A stretch of 64,000 nt of DNA from Flavivirga spongiicola (lineage in GTDB: Bacteria > Bacteroidota > Bacteroidia > Flavobacteriales > Flavobacteriaceae), in the NCBI RefSeq assembly GCF_030540825.1, contig NZ_JAUOEO010000001.1:2515001-2579000 (forward strand), given 5' to 3'. Shown here piece by piece: positions 1 to 9,300 of this stretch. Positions within the stretch are counted from its first letter, which is position 1. Every line of letters starts with the position of its first letter. Both the position numbers and the translations under genes were made by a program. Below the pieces are notes generated by a model, which saw only the letters and a program-made list of their open reading frames with translations, had not been told where the DNA came from and ran no database searches.

Positions 1-617
1 TATATTATGCTTTAAGACAGCGGTATAAAAAAGAGAAATTAAAAGAAGTTTATAAGACAGAAAAGCAGATTAGCAAACGTTTACATGATGAGCTTTCAAA
101 CGATATTTATGGTTTAATGGCTGCCATTGAGCAAAGCCCTAATGTAGATAGCCCTTATCTTTTAGATGGTTTGGAAAAAATCTATAAACATACAAGAACC
201 ATTTCTCATGATCATCGAGAAATTGCTACGGGAACAGAATTTGCAGTTGAGCTTAAAGATACTTTAGGTGCTTTTTATAACAAAGAGACTACCGTAATGG
301 TTAAAGGTTTAGAAACCATTGCATGGGAAAAAGTGCCAGAGTATAAATGTGTAGCCATTCATAGAAGCCTTAAAGAGTTTATGGTGAATATGAAAAAACA
401 TAGCGAGGCCAGTTTGGTTGCTATCGATTTTAAACAAGACAGGAAACAACTGCATATTACTTATTCAGATAATGGAATAGGCATGGATGCCTCGCAAAAA
501 TTTGGAGTAGGTCTCAATAATACGGTTTCCCGTATTGCTGGTGTTAATGGGAAAATTAAATTTGACTCTGAAAATGGTCATAGAACAAAAATTGACATTG
601 TAATTCCTTTTAATTAA
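1..617 (+). CDS. Sensor histidine kinase, 3' part (runs in from the left edge)
   Basis: This is the C-terminal part of a two-component sensor kinase that would autophosphorylate and pass phosphate to the regulator encoded 7 bp downstream. The reading frame is open from position 3, well before the first in-frame ATG at 117. Just ahead of that ATG it encodes the H-box RLHDELSNDIY (His codon at 84), so the ATG is internal and the gene starts outside the window. The HATPase domain follows, with an N-box-like stretch (MVNMKKHSEAS) and a G1-type DNGIGMD motif, and ends in TKIDIVIPFN. The H-box resembles the HisKA_3 class that pairs with LuxR-like regulators. The sensor domain is not visible, so the stimulus is unknown. 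The basic, coiled stretch before the H-box is typical of TPR-fused flavobacterial kinases, but that is inference. Confidence 0.88.
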   Translation, partial: YYALRQRYKKEKLKEVYKTEKQISKRLHDELSNDIYGLMAAIEQSPNVDSPYLLDGLEKIYKHTRTISHDHREIATGTEFAVELKDTLGAFYNKETTVMVKGLETIAWEKVPEYKCVAIHRSLKEFMVNMKKHSEASLVAIDFKQDRKQLHITYSDNGIGMDASQKFGVGLNNTVSRIAGVNGKIKFDSENGHRTKIDIVIPFN

Positions 618-624
618 CACAGGT

Positions 625-1293
625 ATGTTTAAAAAAGTACTTCTCGTAGAAGATATTGATAGTATAGGTTATGGTATTGCTATAAAAATAAAGCAAGAGA
701 TTGGGGTGGCAAATATAATCATGACCCAGTATTGTGATGATGCTTATTTAAAATTTATAAAAGCAGAAAAAGATAAGGAACCTTTTGATCTTTTAATTAC
801 AGACCTTTCTTTTAAAAAAGATTATAGAAATAGTACTATATCTTCTGGAGAGCAATTGATTAAAAAATTACGAGATCAAAATTACGACATTCCTATTATT
901 GTGTATTCCATTGAAGAGCGTCCTTCTGTAGTTAAAAAATTAATAGATAGGTATAATATTTCCGCTTATGTTGTTAAAGGTCGAAACTGTACCAAAAGCA
1001 TGATTAATGCGCTAAAGACCGTTAAAAAGGGTGAGCGTTTTACTTCTATAGAATTGGCAGCAACTCTAAGAAAAAAGGAAATCTTTACATTAGAAGAATT
1101 TGATGCTGTCTTACTACATCAACTATCTATAGGGAATACTCAGGAAGAAATTTCTATTATTTTAAAAGAAAAAAGCATTTCACCAAGTAGCTTAAGTTCT
1201 ATAGAAAAAAGACTTAATAGATTAAAGGAAGAACTTAAAGCTAAAACAACCATACAACTAGTGGCTAATGCCAAAGACTTAGGTTTAATATAG
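625..1293 (+). CDS. Two-component response regulator with receiver and C-terminal HTH-like region
   Basis: The receiver domain covers about residues 1-125. It has the acidic pair E9/D10, the phospho-acceptor D60 (in LLITDLSF), S95 at the Thr/Ser position and K118 (AYVVKGRN). The C-terminal 90 residues are helical and end in a region (about 145-205) that looks like a divergent LuxR/sigma-4-type helix-turn-helix: it has TQEEISIILK followed by a recognition-helix-like SPSSLSSIEKRLNRLK. It starts 7 bp after the kinase stop, so the two form one operon and a cognate pair. The start ATG at 625 directly precedes the beta-1 strand FKKVLLVED. Its target is not proven. A perfect inverted repeat at 1358-1373, in the next promoter, is a natural candidate site. 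Confidence 0.88.
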   Translation: MFKKVLLVEDIDSIGYGIAIKIKQEIGVANIIMTQYCDDAYLKFIKAEKDKEPFDLLITDLSFKKDYRNSTISSGEQLIKKLRDQNYDIPIIVYSIEERPSVVKKLIDRYNISAYVVKGRNCTKSMINALKTVKKGERFTSIELAATLRKKEIFTLEEFDAVLLHQLSIGNTQEEISIILKEKSISPSSLSSIEKRLNRLKEELKAKTTIQLVANAKDLGLI

Positions 1294-1357
1294 TACAACT
1301 CTTGCGTGTTAGGTTAATTCTCACAAACACGCTTAAATACACAAAAAATCTTCTTTT

Positions 1358-1402
1358 TTACGGTTTCCCGTAACGACTTAAAAGGTATAGGGATTACGTT
1401 TG
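1358..1402 (+). promoter_or_regulatory. Promoter of the M48-VWA pair with a perfect inverted-repeat operator
   Basis: A perfect inverted repeat TTACGG-TTTC-CCGTAA lies at 1358-1373. A full match to the Bacteroidota -7 box (TACGTTTG, consensus TAnnTTTG) lies at 1395-1402. If transcription starts a few bases after the box, near 1406, the dyad centre falls at about -41, the classic position for an activator touching RNA polymerase. No good TTG -33 element is present, which suits activator dependence. The upstream response regulator is the obvious candidate binder; that link is inference. Confidence 0.5.
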
Positions 1403-1439
1403 TTAGTACGCTATATATTAACAAAATAACATATCCAAA

Positions 1440-2990
1440 ATGAAAACTAATTTAAAGTTATTGTGGTATGGAGTACTTTTATTATGTACTCAATACCTGT
1501 CTGCTCAAAAAGAAGAAATCTGGAAAGAAACGACTGTTTTTGAATTTAATGCCCCTTATGAAACCATTACCATTAATTATGACGATGAAGAATTTGTCTT
1601 TAATGTAACAGAAAAAACCAAATTTTTACTTGGAAAAAAGCAACGTATTTCTAAAGAGAGAATTTCAATAGGGAGTACTGTAGATGTTGCTATAATTATA
1701 GAAAATAGGAAAAGAGTATTAACTAAAATACTCCTTAATAAAGATGAATATGGAGAGGTGAAAAAGTTCGAAGGGGTCATTGAATCATATAAAGGCGATA
1801 CTGCAGTTATAGACGGAAGAAAAGTGGCATTAACTGATAAGACGACCATAAAATGTAATGGAGGGACAGATTGTGCCTGTAGTAAAGGAAGAAGCTTTTT
1901 GGGTTTTGATGAGCTTGAATTAGGAAGTTTTTTAACTGTTTACGGAGAGCAAAATGAAGATGGTGTTTATAGGGCTTCTAAAATAGAAGTTTGTAAAAAC
2001 ACACATGGTAAAATAGATCAAGAATACATGTTAAACTTATCTAAAGATTTTGATGCCTCTAATCTTAACCAATTTAAGAAGATACCGAGTAATGTGTTTA
2101 AAGCGGCTAACGGATTGCATAATGGGACTATAAAGTTGGGGAATTTAGAATTTAAGTTATTGGATGATATTAGAGTACAGGGATATATCAATATGATAGG
2201 GAACCGTATATTGCCAACTTACGTTAAAGAAGATGGTTTTTCTGAAGAACACGAAGTTGTTTTTAGATTTTATGTTATTGAAAACGACGTGCCTAATGCC
2301 GCTGCATTACCTAATGGGATGATATTTATACACACAGGGCTGTTAAGACTTATGGAAAATGAAGCCCAAATTGCTACTGTATTAGGGCATGAAATTGCAC
2401 ATGTTACTTATGAGCATGGAATAAGAAAATACAAAACAACCAGACTTACCAATAGTAATTTAGGTAAAAAGACTTCTAAATGGTTAAAAAAAGCCTTTAC
2501 AAAGAAAATGAATATAGATGAAGGCACCTTGGTTGGTAAAGCTTTAAATACCGCTTTGGAACATACTACTCCAGAAACGGTGATGAGTTTATTTAATAAA
2601 AAGAATGAAACGCAATCGGATAGAGCAGGCTTGTATTATATGTCTGAAGCAGGTTATGACCCTAGAGAAGCGGCGAATTTTTGGAAAATCATGATGGAAA
2701 GCACAGGGAATCAAAAATTCATGAATAAAGTTTTTAGCTCTACATTAAGTATGGTAAACAATATTGAAACAGATTTAGATAAGACAGATTATGATGCTTT
2801 GGGGGAAGATGGCATGAACATATTGGTAAAAAGTCTATTAGAAACTGTATACACATCACATCCTCTCGCTATAAAAAGACTGGGAGATATTAACCATTTG
2901 TTAAGTACAACTTATAAAGATGTGAATTTTTCTCAGCTAGATGTTGGTAAAGAATCGTTTTATAAACATATGGGGAAATTTAAAGAATAG
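1440..2990 (+). CDS. Secreted M48-family metallopeptidase with an N-terminal beta-rich domain
   Basis: This is a 516-residue exported zinc peptidase. Residues 1-22 form a signal peptide ending LSAQ. Residues about 35-195 are beta-rich, with an internal repeat-like pattern (FEGVIESYKGD... and a Cys-rich CNGGTDCAC) resembling DUF5666-type OB folds. The catalytic M48 domain begins near residue 215 and carries the zinc motif HEIAH (H317, E318, H321), followed by an M48-style third ligand in NETQSDRAG (E390, with D394). The C-terminus has the SHPLAIKRLGDI segment common in M48 proteins. M48 peptidases with this layout (BepA/LoiP type) act in envelope protein quality control. Periplasmic location is inferred from the signal peptide. 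It lies 3 bp ahead of the VWA gene, so the two are almost certainly co-transcribed. Confidence 0.88.
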   Translation: MKTNLKLLWYGVLLLCTQYLSAQKEEIWKETTVFEFNAPYETITINYDDEEFVFNVTEKTKFLLGKKQRISKERISIGSTVDVAIIIENRKRVLTKILLNKDEYGEVKKFEGVIESYKGDTAVIDGRKVALTDKTTIKCNGGTDCACSKGRSFLGFDELELGSFLTVYGEQNEDGVYRASKIEVCKNTHGKIDQEYMLNLSKDFDASNLNQFKKIPSNVFKAANGLHNGTIKLGNLEFKLLDDIRVQGYINMIGNRILPTYVKEDGFSEEHEVVFRFYVIENDVPNAAALPNGMIFIHTGLLRLMENEAQIATVLGHEIAHVTYEHGIRKYKTTRLTNSNLGKKTSKWLKKAFTKKMNIDEGTLVGKALNTALEHTTPETVMSLFNKKNETQSDRAGLYYMSEAGYDPREAANFWKIMMESTGNQKFMNKVFSSTLSMVNNIETDLDKTDYDALGEDGMNILVKSLLETVYTSHPLAIKRLGDINHLLSTTYKDVNFSQLDVGKESFYKHMGKFKE

Positions 2991-2993
2991 GAC

Positions 2994-4490
2994 ATGAAAA
3001 AGTTAATAGTATTATGTCTATTGTGTAGTGTAATATTTTCTTTTGTAAAATATGTTCCAGAAAAAGGGCTTTATAATGGTGCAACCTTTTCAAATCAAAA
3101 GGATGTAATTAATGATTCTGTTGTAAACAAATCATCTACTATTTTTCTTATTGATAAATCTGGTAGTATGGGAGCAAAAGGGAAAAGTGGTAAGTCCAAA
3201 TGGGAAGAAGCCAAAGAAGCAGCATTAAAAGCAACATCGTCTATTTTAAAGGGGCATAGTGAAAACCAACAAGTAGCTTTTTTAACTTTTTCAGGAGGCT
3301 GTGTAGAAGACCCGACGAAACAGCAAACCTTAAATTTTAGCAGTGACTATAAAAAAGTAGAACAACAGCTAAATGCTTTGGGTAGACCTGGAGGCGGAAC
3401 GCCCTTGCATGAGGCCGTGAGTTCCGCCAAAAAAAGATTGCAGTATTATAGTGCTAATTATGGAGATGGGGACGTATCTAAATTAATTGTTTTAAGTGAT
3501 GGTGTAGCTACCTGCGGTCGAATAAGGCCTAAGGAAGTATATGGAACAGGAACAACGATGGTTACTATTAATGGAGCTGCTACAAGTAATACTGGTAATA
3601 ATCACAATAAGAGATATCGAAATAGAACAAATGCAAATAATAGTGCGACAAGTAATAGCTCTAATAGCACTTCGCAAAAAATGAACTCATTTGTTGGGAA
3701 TACCATTCCAATAAAATATTTTACAATAGGTTTTGATATAAAACCAGGATCGCCGGCAGAACGCGATTTACAATACCTTGCAGGGCAAACCGGAGGTAAA
3801 TATTTAAATACGCAGAATGAATTTGAATTAACTAGAGCGTTTACAAAATTTTTTAAGGTATACTATCCCAAACTCAATAGTAGCCTTACAAATTTAAACT
3901 TTGAAAAAGAACATCTATTTTTATCAGGAGTAGAGGCTATTCAAGAAGAAGTGTATAGAAAAGCACAGCAATTATTTGAAGGTTTTTGTGTCGAAAATCC
4001 AGAAGACTATAATGCGCTATTTAATTTAGCGTTAATGTACGAAGCCAATGATTTTCATTTACAGGCTATAGAAAAATTTGAACGGTATTTAAGCCTTCTA
4101 CCAGATGCCGAAGATAAAGAATGGGTATTGGAACAGATTCAGTTATTACAAAATGATATGCTTCATTTTTTTGATTATACTAAAAAGATTTTAAAAACAG
4201 ATTTAGAATATTTGGAATTGCATTTTAAGAAAATCCAAAATGGGGAAAGTGTTGCATTGGCACATGAATTCATGGGATTTGTTAAAGAAAAGGAATTTTA
4301 TTATAATGATTTACCTTCTAAGTTGGGATTAGAAAATAAAAATGAACAGAGACTTTGCAATACCATACAGTCTGGGCTAAATAAATGTGCTAAGTATATT
4401 AAAAAGGATCCGGATAATTGGGATAAAAATGCATCATCTTCACTTTCATTAATTTTCTTTAATCTCGAAATATTAATAGACACGTTATAA
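2994..4490 (+). CDS. VWA-domain protein with C-terminal TPR region
   Basis: The N-terminus is a signal peptide or anchor (residues 1-18). A von Willebrand factor A domain follows, with an intact MIDAS motif D54-x-S56-x-S58 (DKSGSMG), a conserved Thr in GGGTPLHEA and the late acidic element LSDGVATCG. A low-complexity Asn/Ser/Thr-rich insert of about 50 residues (184-232) interrupts the domain before its last strand and helix. Residues about 310-380 contain TPR-like helices (ENPEDYNALFNLALMYE) and the rest is helical. The protein probably binds a partner through the metal site and the TPRs in the periplasm. Its tight coupling to the M48 gene suggests a shared envelope-stress or protein-turnover role, which is inference. 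A strong terminator follows at 4598-4625. Confidence 0.83.
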   Translation: MKKLIVLCLLCSVIFSFVKYVPEKGLYNGATFSNQKDVINDSVVNKSSTIFLIDKSGSMGAKGKSGKSKWEEAKEAALKATSSILKGHSENQQVAFLTFSGGCVEDPTKQQTLNFSSDYKKVEQQLNALGRPGGGTPLHEAVSSAKKRLQYYSANYGDGDVSKLIVLSDGVATCGRIRPKEVYGTGTTMVTINGAATSNTGNNHNKRYRNRTNANNSATSNSSNSTSQKMNSFVGNTIPIKYFTIGFDIKPGSPAERDLQYLAGQTGGKYLNTQNEFELTRAFTKFFKVYYPKLNSSLTNLNFEKEHLFLSGVEAIQEEVYRKAQQLFEGFCVENPEDYNALFNLALMYEANDFHLQAIEKFERYLSLLPDAEDKEWVLEQIQLLQNDMLHFFDYTKKILKTDLEYLELHFKKIQNGESVALAHEFMGFVKEKEFYYNDLPSKLGLENKNEQRLCNTIQSGLNKCAKYIKKDPDNWDKNASSSLSLIFFNLEILIDTL

Positions 4491-4597
4491 CCTTATTCTT
4501 AATTGGAAATGCAACGGCTAATTTAGGTGTCTTTTTCTTTCTGTTTTAAAGTGTAGGATTTTGCTGTTTTTGAAGCGTTTATACAGAATGCAAAATA

Positions 4598-4625
4598 AAA
4601 ATGCGAACTTTTTAGTTCGCATTTT
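4598..4625 (+). terminator. Rho-independent terminator after the VWA gene
   Basis: A perfect 11-bp stem (AAAATGCGAAC / GTTCGCATTTT) encloses a 6-base loop TTTTTA. The A-tract before it and the T-tract after it make it potentially bidirectional. It lies 107 bp after the VWA stop. The rest of the gap between 4491 and 4853 shows no convincing gene. Confidence 0.75.
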
Positions 4626-4853
4626 GTAATTATCCCAATTATTAGCGAACAATAATTAAGGATAGCAATTTACTTCTTTCAGAAAATATAATTTTAATTC
4701 TATAATTCGTTTTATTGGCTAAATACTATCATAAAACAAGAAAACCAGTAAGTGGAAGATTTAGGGGGAATTTGAGTTTTTGTAATTTAAATATTTCAAA
4801 AACTGATACAAATATAAAAAAACTTACAAAATACAAAAGTAAAGTACTATTAA

Positions 4854-4883
4854 AAAATCCTTTTACATTTGTAAAAGGATTTT
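4854..4883 (-). terminator. Terminator of the gltBD operon
   Basis: A perfect 13-bp stem (AAAATCCTTTTAC / GTAAAAGGATTTT) with a 4-base loop ATTT lies 28 bp beyond the gltD stop. On the minus strand the stem ends in a T-run. Confidence 0.78.
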
Positions 4884-4910
4884 ATCAAGTATATTTAAAA
4901 AAGTTTCTTA

Positions 4911-6374
4911 CTACATAGCAACCAGATCTCCAGACATATCTTTAGATGGTAAATTTGATTTGCCCATTAAATAAAGGTCTACTTGTCTGGCAGCTTCACG
5001 ACCTTCAGAAATGGCCCAAACAATCAATGATTGCCCACGACGCATATCACCAGCAGTAAAGATGTTGGGAATATTCGTTTGGTACTTTCCGTATTCAGCT
5101 TTATAATTAGAGCGCGCATCTCTTTCAATACCTAATTTATCAGCTAATGTGCTTTCCGGACCGGTAAACCCAAGTGCTAACAATGCTAAATCGCAAGGCC
5201 ATATTTTTTCGGTGTCTTCAATTTCTATGAGTTGAGGACGTTGACCAGGAACCATTTTCCATTCCACATTAACTGTTTTTAAAGCGGTAAGTTTGCCGTT
5301 TTTATCCGTTATAAATTCCTTAGTATTAATTAACCAGTTACGTTCAACACCTTCCTCATGAGAAGAGGATGTTTTCAACTGCAATGGCCAAAAAGGCCAA
5401 GGCGTTGTTGGTGAACGATGTCCAGGTGGTTTCGGCATAATTTCAAAATTTACTACTGATTTTGCACCATGACGGTTTGATGTTCCTACACAATCAGACC
5501 CAGTATCACCACCACCAATAACAATCACATTTTTATCAGTCGCTAATACTTGGTCTTTAACTTCTTTACCAAATAATACTTTTGTTTGCTGTGTTAAGAA
5601 ATCCATGGCCTGTACTACCCCATCAGCATCAATACCAGGAGTTGGTAAGCTTCGTCTTTCTGTCGCGCCCCCACAAAGTACAACTGAGTCGAAAGCTTTT
5701 AGCTCTTCCACATCATAATTAACACCAACATTCACATTGGTTTTAAAAGTAATGCCTTCAGCTTCTAAAATAGCTATACGGCGATCTATAATCTCTTTTT
5801 CCATTTTAAAATTAGGAATGCCATAACGTAATAACCCTCCAATAGCATCATCTCTTTCAAAAACAGTTACGGTATGCCCTGCTCTATTTAATTGCTGAGC
5901 GGCTGCTAAACCAGCAGGCCCCGAACCTACAATTGCAATAGTTTTTCCTGTACGTGTTTTAGGCGGTTGTGGTTTAATCCAACCTTCTTTAAAGGCACGT
6001 TCAACAATATTCTTTTCAATATTTTCTATAGATACGGGATCTTCAATAATACCTAGTACACAAGATTTTTCACAAGGTGCCGGACATAAACGACCTGTAA
6101 ACTCCGGGAAGTTATTAGTGGAATGCAATAACCAAGAGGCTTTTTGCCACTCTCCCTGATGTACCATATGGTTAAAGTCTGGGATTAAATTCCCTAAAGG
6201 GCAACCGCTATGGCAAAACGGGATACCACAATCCATACAACGCGATCCTTGTTTCGTCAATTCCGGTTCACTTAATGGAACTGTAAATTCTTTATAATGT
6301 TTTACACGGTCTTTTACAGGCGTGTATTTTTCATCTTGTCTTTCAAATTCTTTAAATCCTGTTGCTTTTCCCAT
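4911..6374 (-). CDS. gltD: Glutamate synthase (NADPH) small subunit
   Basis: This is the 487-residue beta subunit of NADPH-dependent glutamate synthase. It takes electrons from NADPH through FAD and passes them to GltB via [4Fe-4S] clusters. The N-terminal ferredoxin-like domain shows CMDCGIPFCHSGCPLGN and CPAPCEKSC. The FAD dinucleotide fold is IVGSGPAGLAAAQQL (about residue 149). The second, NADPH-binding fold is VIGGGDTGSDCVG (about residue 285). The C-terminal FAD motif FTAGDMRRGQSLIVWAISEGR is intact. Length is normal for the family. It starts 4 bp after the gltB stop, so the two subunits are translated from one message with gltB first. Confidence 0.97.
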   Translation of the reverse strand: MGKATGFKEFERQDEKYTPVKDRVKHYKEFTVPLSEPELTKQGSRCMDCGIPFCHSGCPLGNLIPDFNHMVHQGEWQKASWLLHSTNNFPEFTGRLCPAPCEKSCVLGIIEDPVSIENIEKNIVERAFKEGWIKPQPPKTRTGKTIAIVGSGPAGLAAAQQLNRAGHTVTVFERDDAIGGLLRYGIPNFKMEKEIIDRRIAILEAEGITFKTNVNVGVNYDVEELKAFDSVVLCGGATERRSLPTPGIDADGVVQAMDFLTQQTKVLFGKEVKDQVLATDKNVIVIGGGDTGSDCVGTSNRHGAKSVVNFEIMPKPPGHRSPTTPWPFWPLQLKTSSSHEEGVERNWLINTKEFITDKNGKLTALKTVNVEWKMVPGQRPQLIEIEDTEKIWPCDLALLALGFTGPESTLADKLGIERDARSNYKAEYGKYQTNIPNIFTAGDMRRGQSLIVWAISEGREAARQVDLYLMGKSNLPSKDMSGDLVAM

Positions 6375-6378
6375 GACA

Positions 6379-9300
6379 CTATGCTGTTGTTAGTTCTTCT
6401 ACCATTTGTTCTTCAGTCTCTAAACGTTTTAAGGCACGCTTATATTCGATTGGCATGACTTTTACAAAATTGCCTAAGCTGGTATTCCAGTCTGCCAATA
6501 AATCTTTACCTCGATTACTATCTGTATAAAGTATGTGTTTCTCAATAGATGCTTTAAGTTCTGCTGCATCTTCATTAGAAATATCTTCGAATTCAATGGT
6601 CTCTGTATTACATAATCCATTTACAAACTTATTCTCAGGATCATAAACATAGGCAATACCTCCACTCATTCCTGCCGCAAAGTTTCTTCCTGTATGACCT
6701 AATACGATCACCTTTCCACCTGTCATATATTCACAACAGTGATCTCCAACACCTTCAACAACTGCTTTAGCACCTGAGTTACGTACAGCGAAACGTTCAC
6801 CGGCAATTCCATTGATATAAGCTTCGCCTTCAACAGCTCCAAATAGACAAACGTTACCAACAATAACATTGTTTTCCGCTAAGAAATCAGCCTTAGCAGG
6901 TTTTTTGATAATTAATTTAGCACCAGATAAACCTTTACCTAAATAATCATTGGTGTTCCCTTCCACGGTAAAGGACAATCCATGTGCTCCAAAAGCTCCA
7001 AGGCTTTGTCCGGCAGATCCTGTAAAGTTAATGTTTAAGGTGTCTTCAGGTAGGCCTAGGTGTCCGTATATTTTAGAAATCTCATTACTTACTATAGCTC
7101 CTACTGAACGATTGGTGTTATTTATAGGATAATTTAAGTTTGTTTTTTCTTTCCTGTAAATAGCTCTATGAGAGTCTTTTAGTATTTCAAAATCAATAAC
7201 ATTGTCTAAATTATGATCTTGTTGCTCGGTATTTTTAACCGTTAGTTGTTTATAAACTTCAGGCCTGTGTAAAATACTAGATAAGTCTAAACCTTTTGCC
7301 TTATAATGTTTGATGGCCTTGTTGGCATTTATCTTATGTGTTTGTCCTACCATTTCGCCCAGAGTTCTAAACCCTAACTGTGCCATAATACCTCTTAATT
7401 CTTCAGCTATATAATAAAAGAAATTAATAACGTGCTCTGGTGTGCCTTTAAAGTTTTTACGTAACTCTTTATCTTGAGTTGCAATACCTACCGGGCAAGT
7501 GTTTAAATGGCATTTTCGCATCATAATACAGCCAGAGGCTACTAGTGGGGCCGTTGCAAATCCAAATTCCTCGGCACCTAGCAAGGCAGCAATGGCTACA
7601 TCTCGACCTGTTTTTAATTGGCCGTCACATTCTACGACAATTCTACTTCTTAATTTATTTAAAACCAAGGTCTGCTGTGCTTCCGCTAAGCCAAGTTCCC
7701 ATGGCAATCCGGCATGTTTTAATGATGTTAATGGCGAAGCTCCTGTACCACCATCATAACCTGAAATTAAAACCACATCGGCTTTGGCTTTTGAAACTCC
7801 GGCAGCAATAGTACCTACCCCAACTTCTGAAACCAATTTTACATTAACTCTAGCTTCACGGTTGGCATTTTTTAAATCGAAAATTAATTGAGCTAAATCT
7901 TCAATAGAATAAATATCGTGATGAGGTGGTGGCGAAATCAAACCTACGAAAGGAGTCGAGTTTCTTGCTGCAGCAATCCATGGCAATACTTTTTCACCAG
8001 GTAGTTGCCCACCTTCTCCTGGTTTTGCACCCTGAGCCATTTTAATTTGAATTTCTTTCGCATTAGTTAAATAATGTGAAGTCACTCCAAAACGCCCTGA
8101 TGCCACTTGTTTTATTGCTGAGTTACGGCTATCGCCGTTTATATCTTTTTGAAAACGTTTTCTATCTTCTCCACCTTCACCGGAATTTGATTTACCGCCA
8201 ATACGGTTCATAGCAATGGCTAAATTTTCATGTGCTTCTCTGGAGATTGATCCGTAAGACATGGCGCCAGTTTTAAAACGCTTTACAATCTCGGTCCAAG
8301 GTTCCACTTCTTCTAGTGGGATAGGATTTAAATTGTCAAACTCAAATAGTCCACGAATGGTCATTAAGTTTTCTGATTGTTCGTTGATCGCTTTTGAGTA
8401 CACATCGTAACTTGCTTGATCACTTAGCCTAACAGCTTGTTGTAATTTAGCAACTGTAGTTGGATTAAATAGATGTCTTTCACCATTACGTCTCCATCTA
8501 TAATCTCCTCCAATATTTAACCCTAAGCGCTTATCAATTAAGTTATCTGGATAAGCTAGTTTATAACGTTGGTTTATTTCTCTTTCGATTTCATATAAAC
8601 CAATACCTTCTATTCTAGAAGCCGTATAAGGGAAATATTTTTCAACAAATTGAGAGTTGAATCCAACAATTTCGAAAATTTGAGAACCTCTATAAGAATG
8701 TAACGTAGAGATTCCTATTTTGTTCATAATTTTTAAAATCCCTTTTCCAATCGCTTTATTGAAATTATCAACTGCTTTTTGCTCGTCCATTCCGGTTATA
8801 AAACCTTCTTTTACTTGCATTCTGATAATTTCGTTTACCATATATGGATTTACGGCACTGGCACCATAACCAAACAAGGTAGCAAAATGATGAGGTTCAC
8901 GAGGTTCTGCAGACTCAATAATAATATCAAAATAAGAGCGCTTGCGTAAGCGGTTCATTTGATGATTTACATAAGAACATGCTAATAAAGAAGGAATAGG
9001 TGCGAATTCCTGATTGACACCTCTATCAGATAATATGATGATATTAGTGCCTCTTTCTAAAGCTTTAGTCACTTGTACAATGATATTTTCTAAAGCATCT
9101 TCAAGACCATTGAGACCTTGATTTTTAGGGTATAAAATCTCAATAGTTTCGGCTTTAAAGCTTTCAATAGAAATACTTCTTATTTTTTCTAAATCAGCAT
9201 TAGAAATAACAGGGTTTTGAATTCTAAGTTTTCTACACTGTCTTTCTGTGATACTAAAAATATTTCGGTCTTTACCTAAATTTAAACTAATATCGGTTAC

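Noticed and set aside
4715-4918. 67-codon ORF on the plus strand between the VWA gene and gltD
   Set aside because: It starts with TTG, runs through the gltBD terminator hairpin and overlaps the gltD stop. Its composition follows the AT-rich non-coding sequence.
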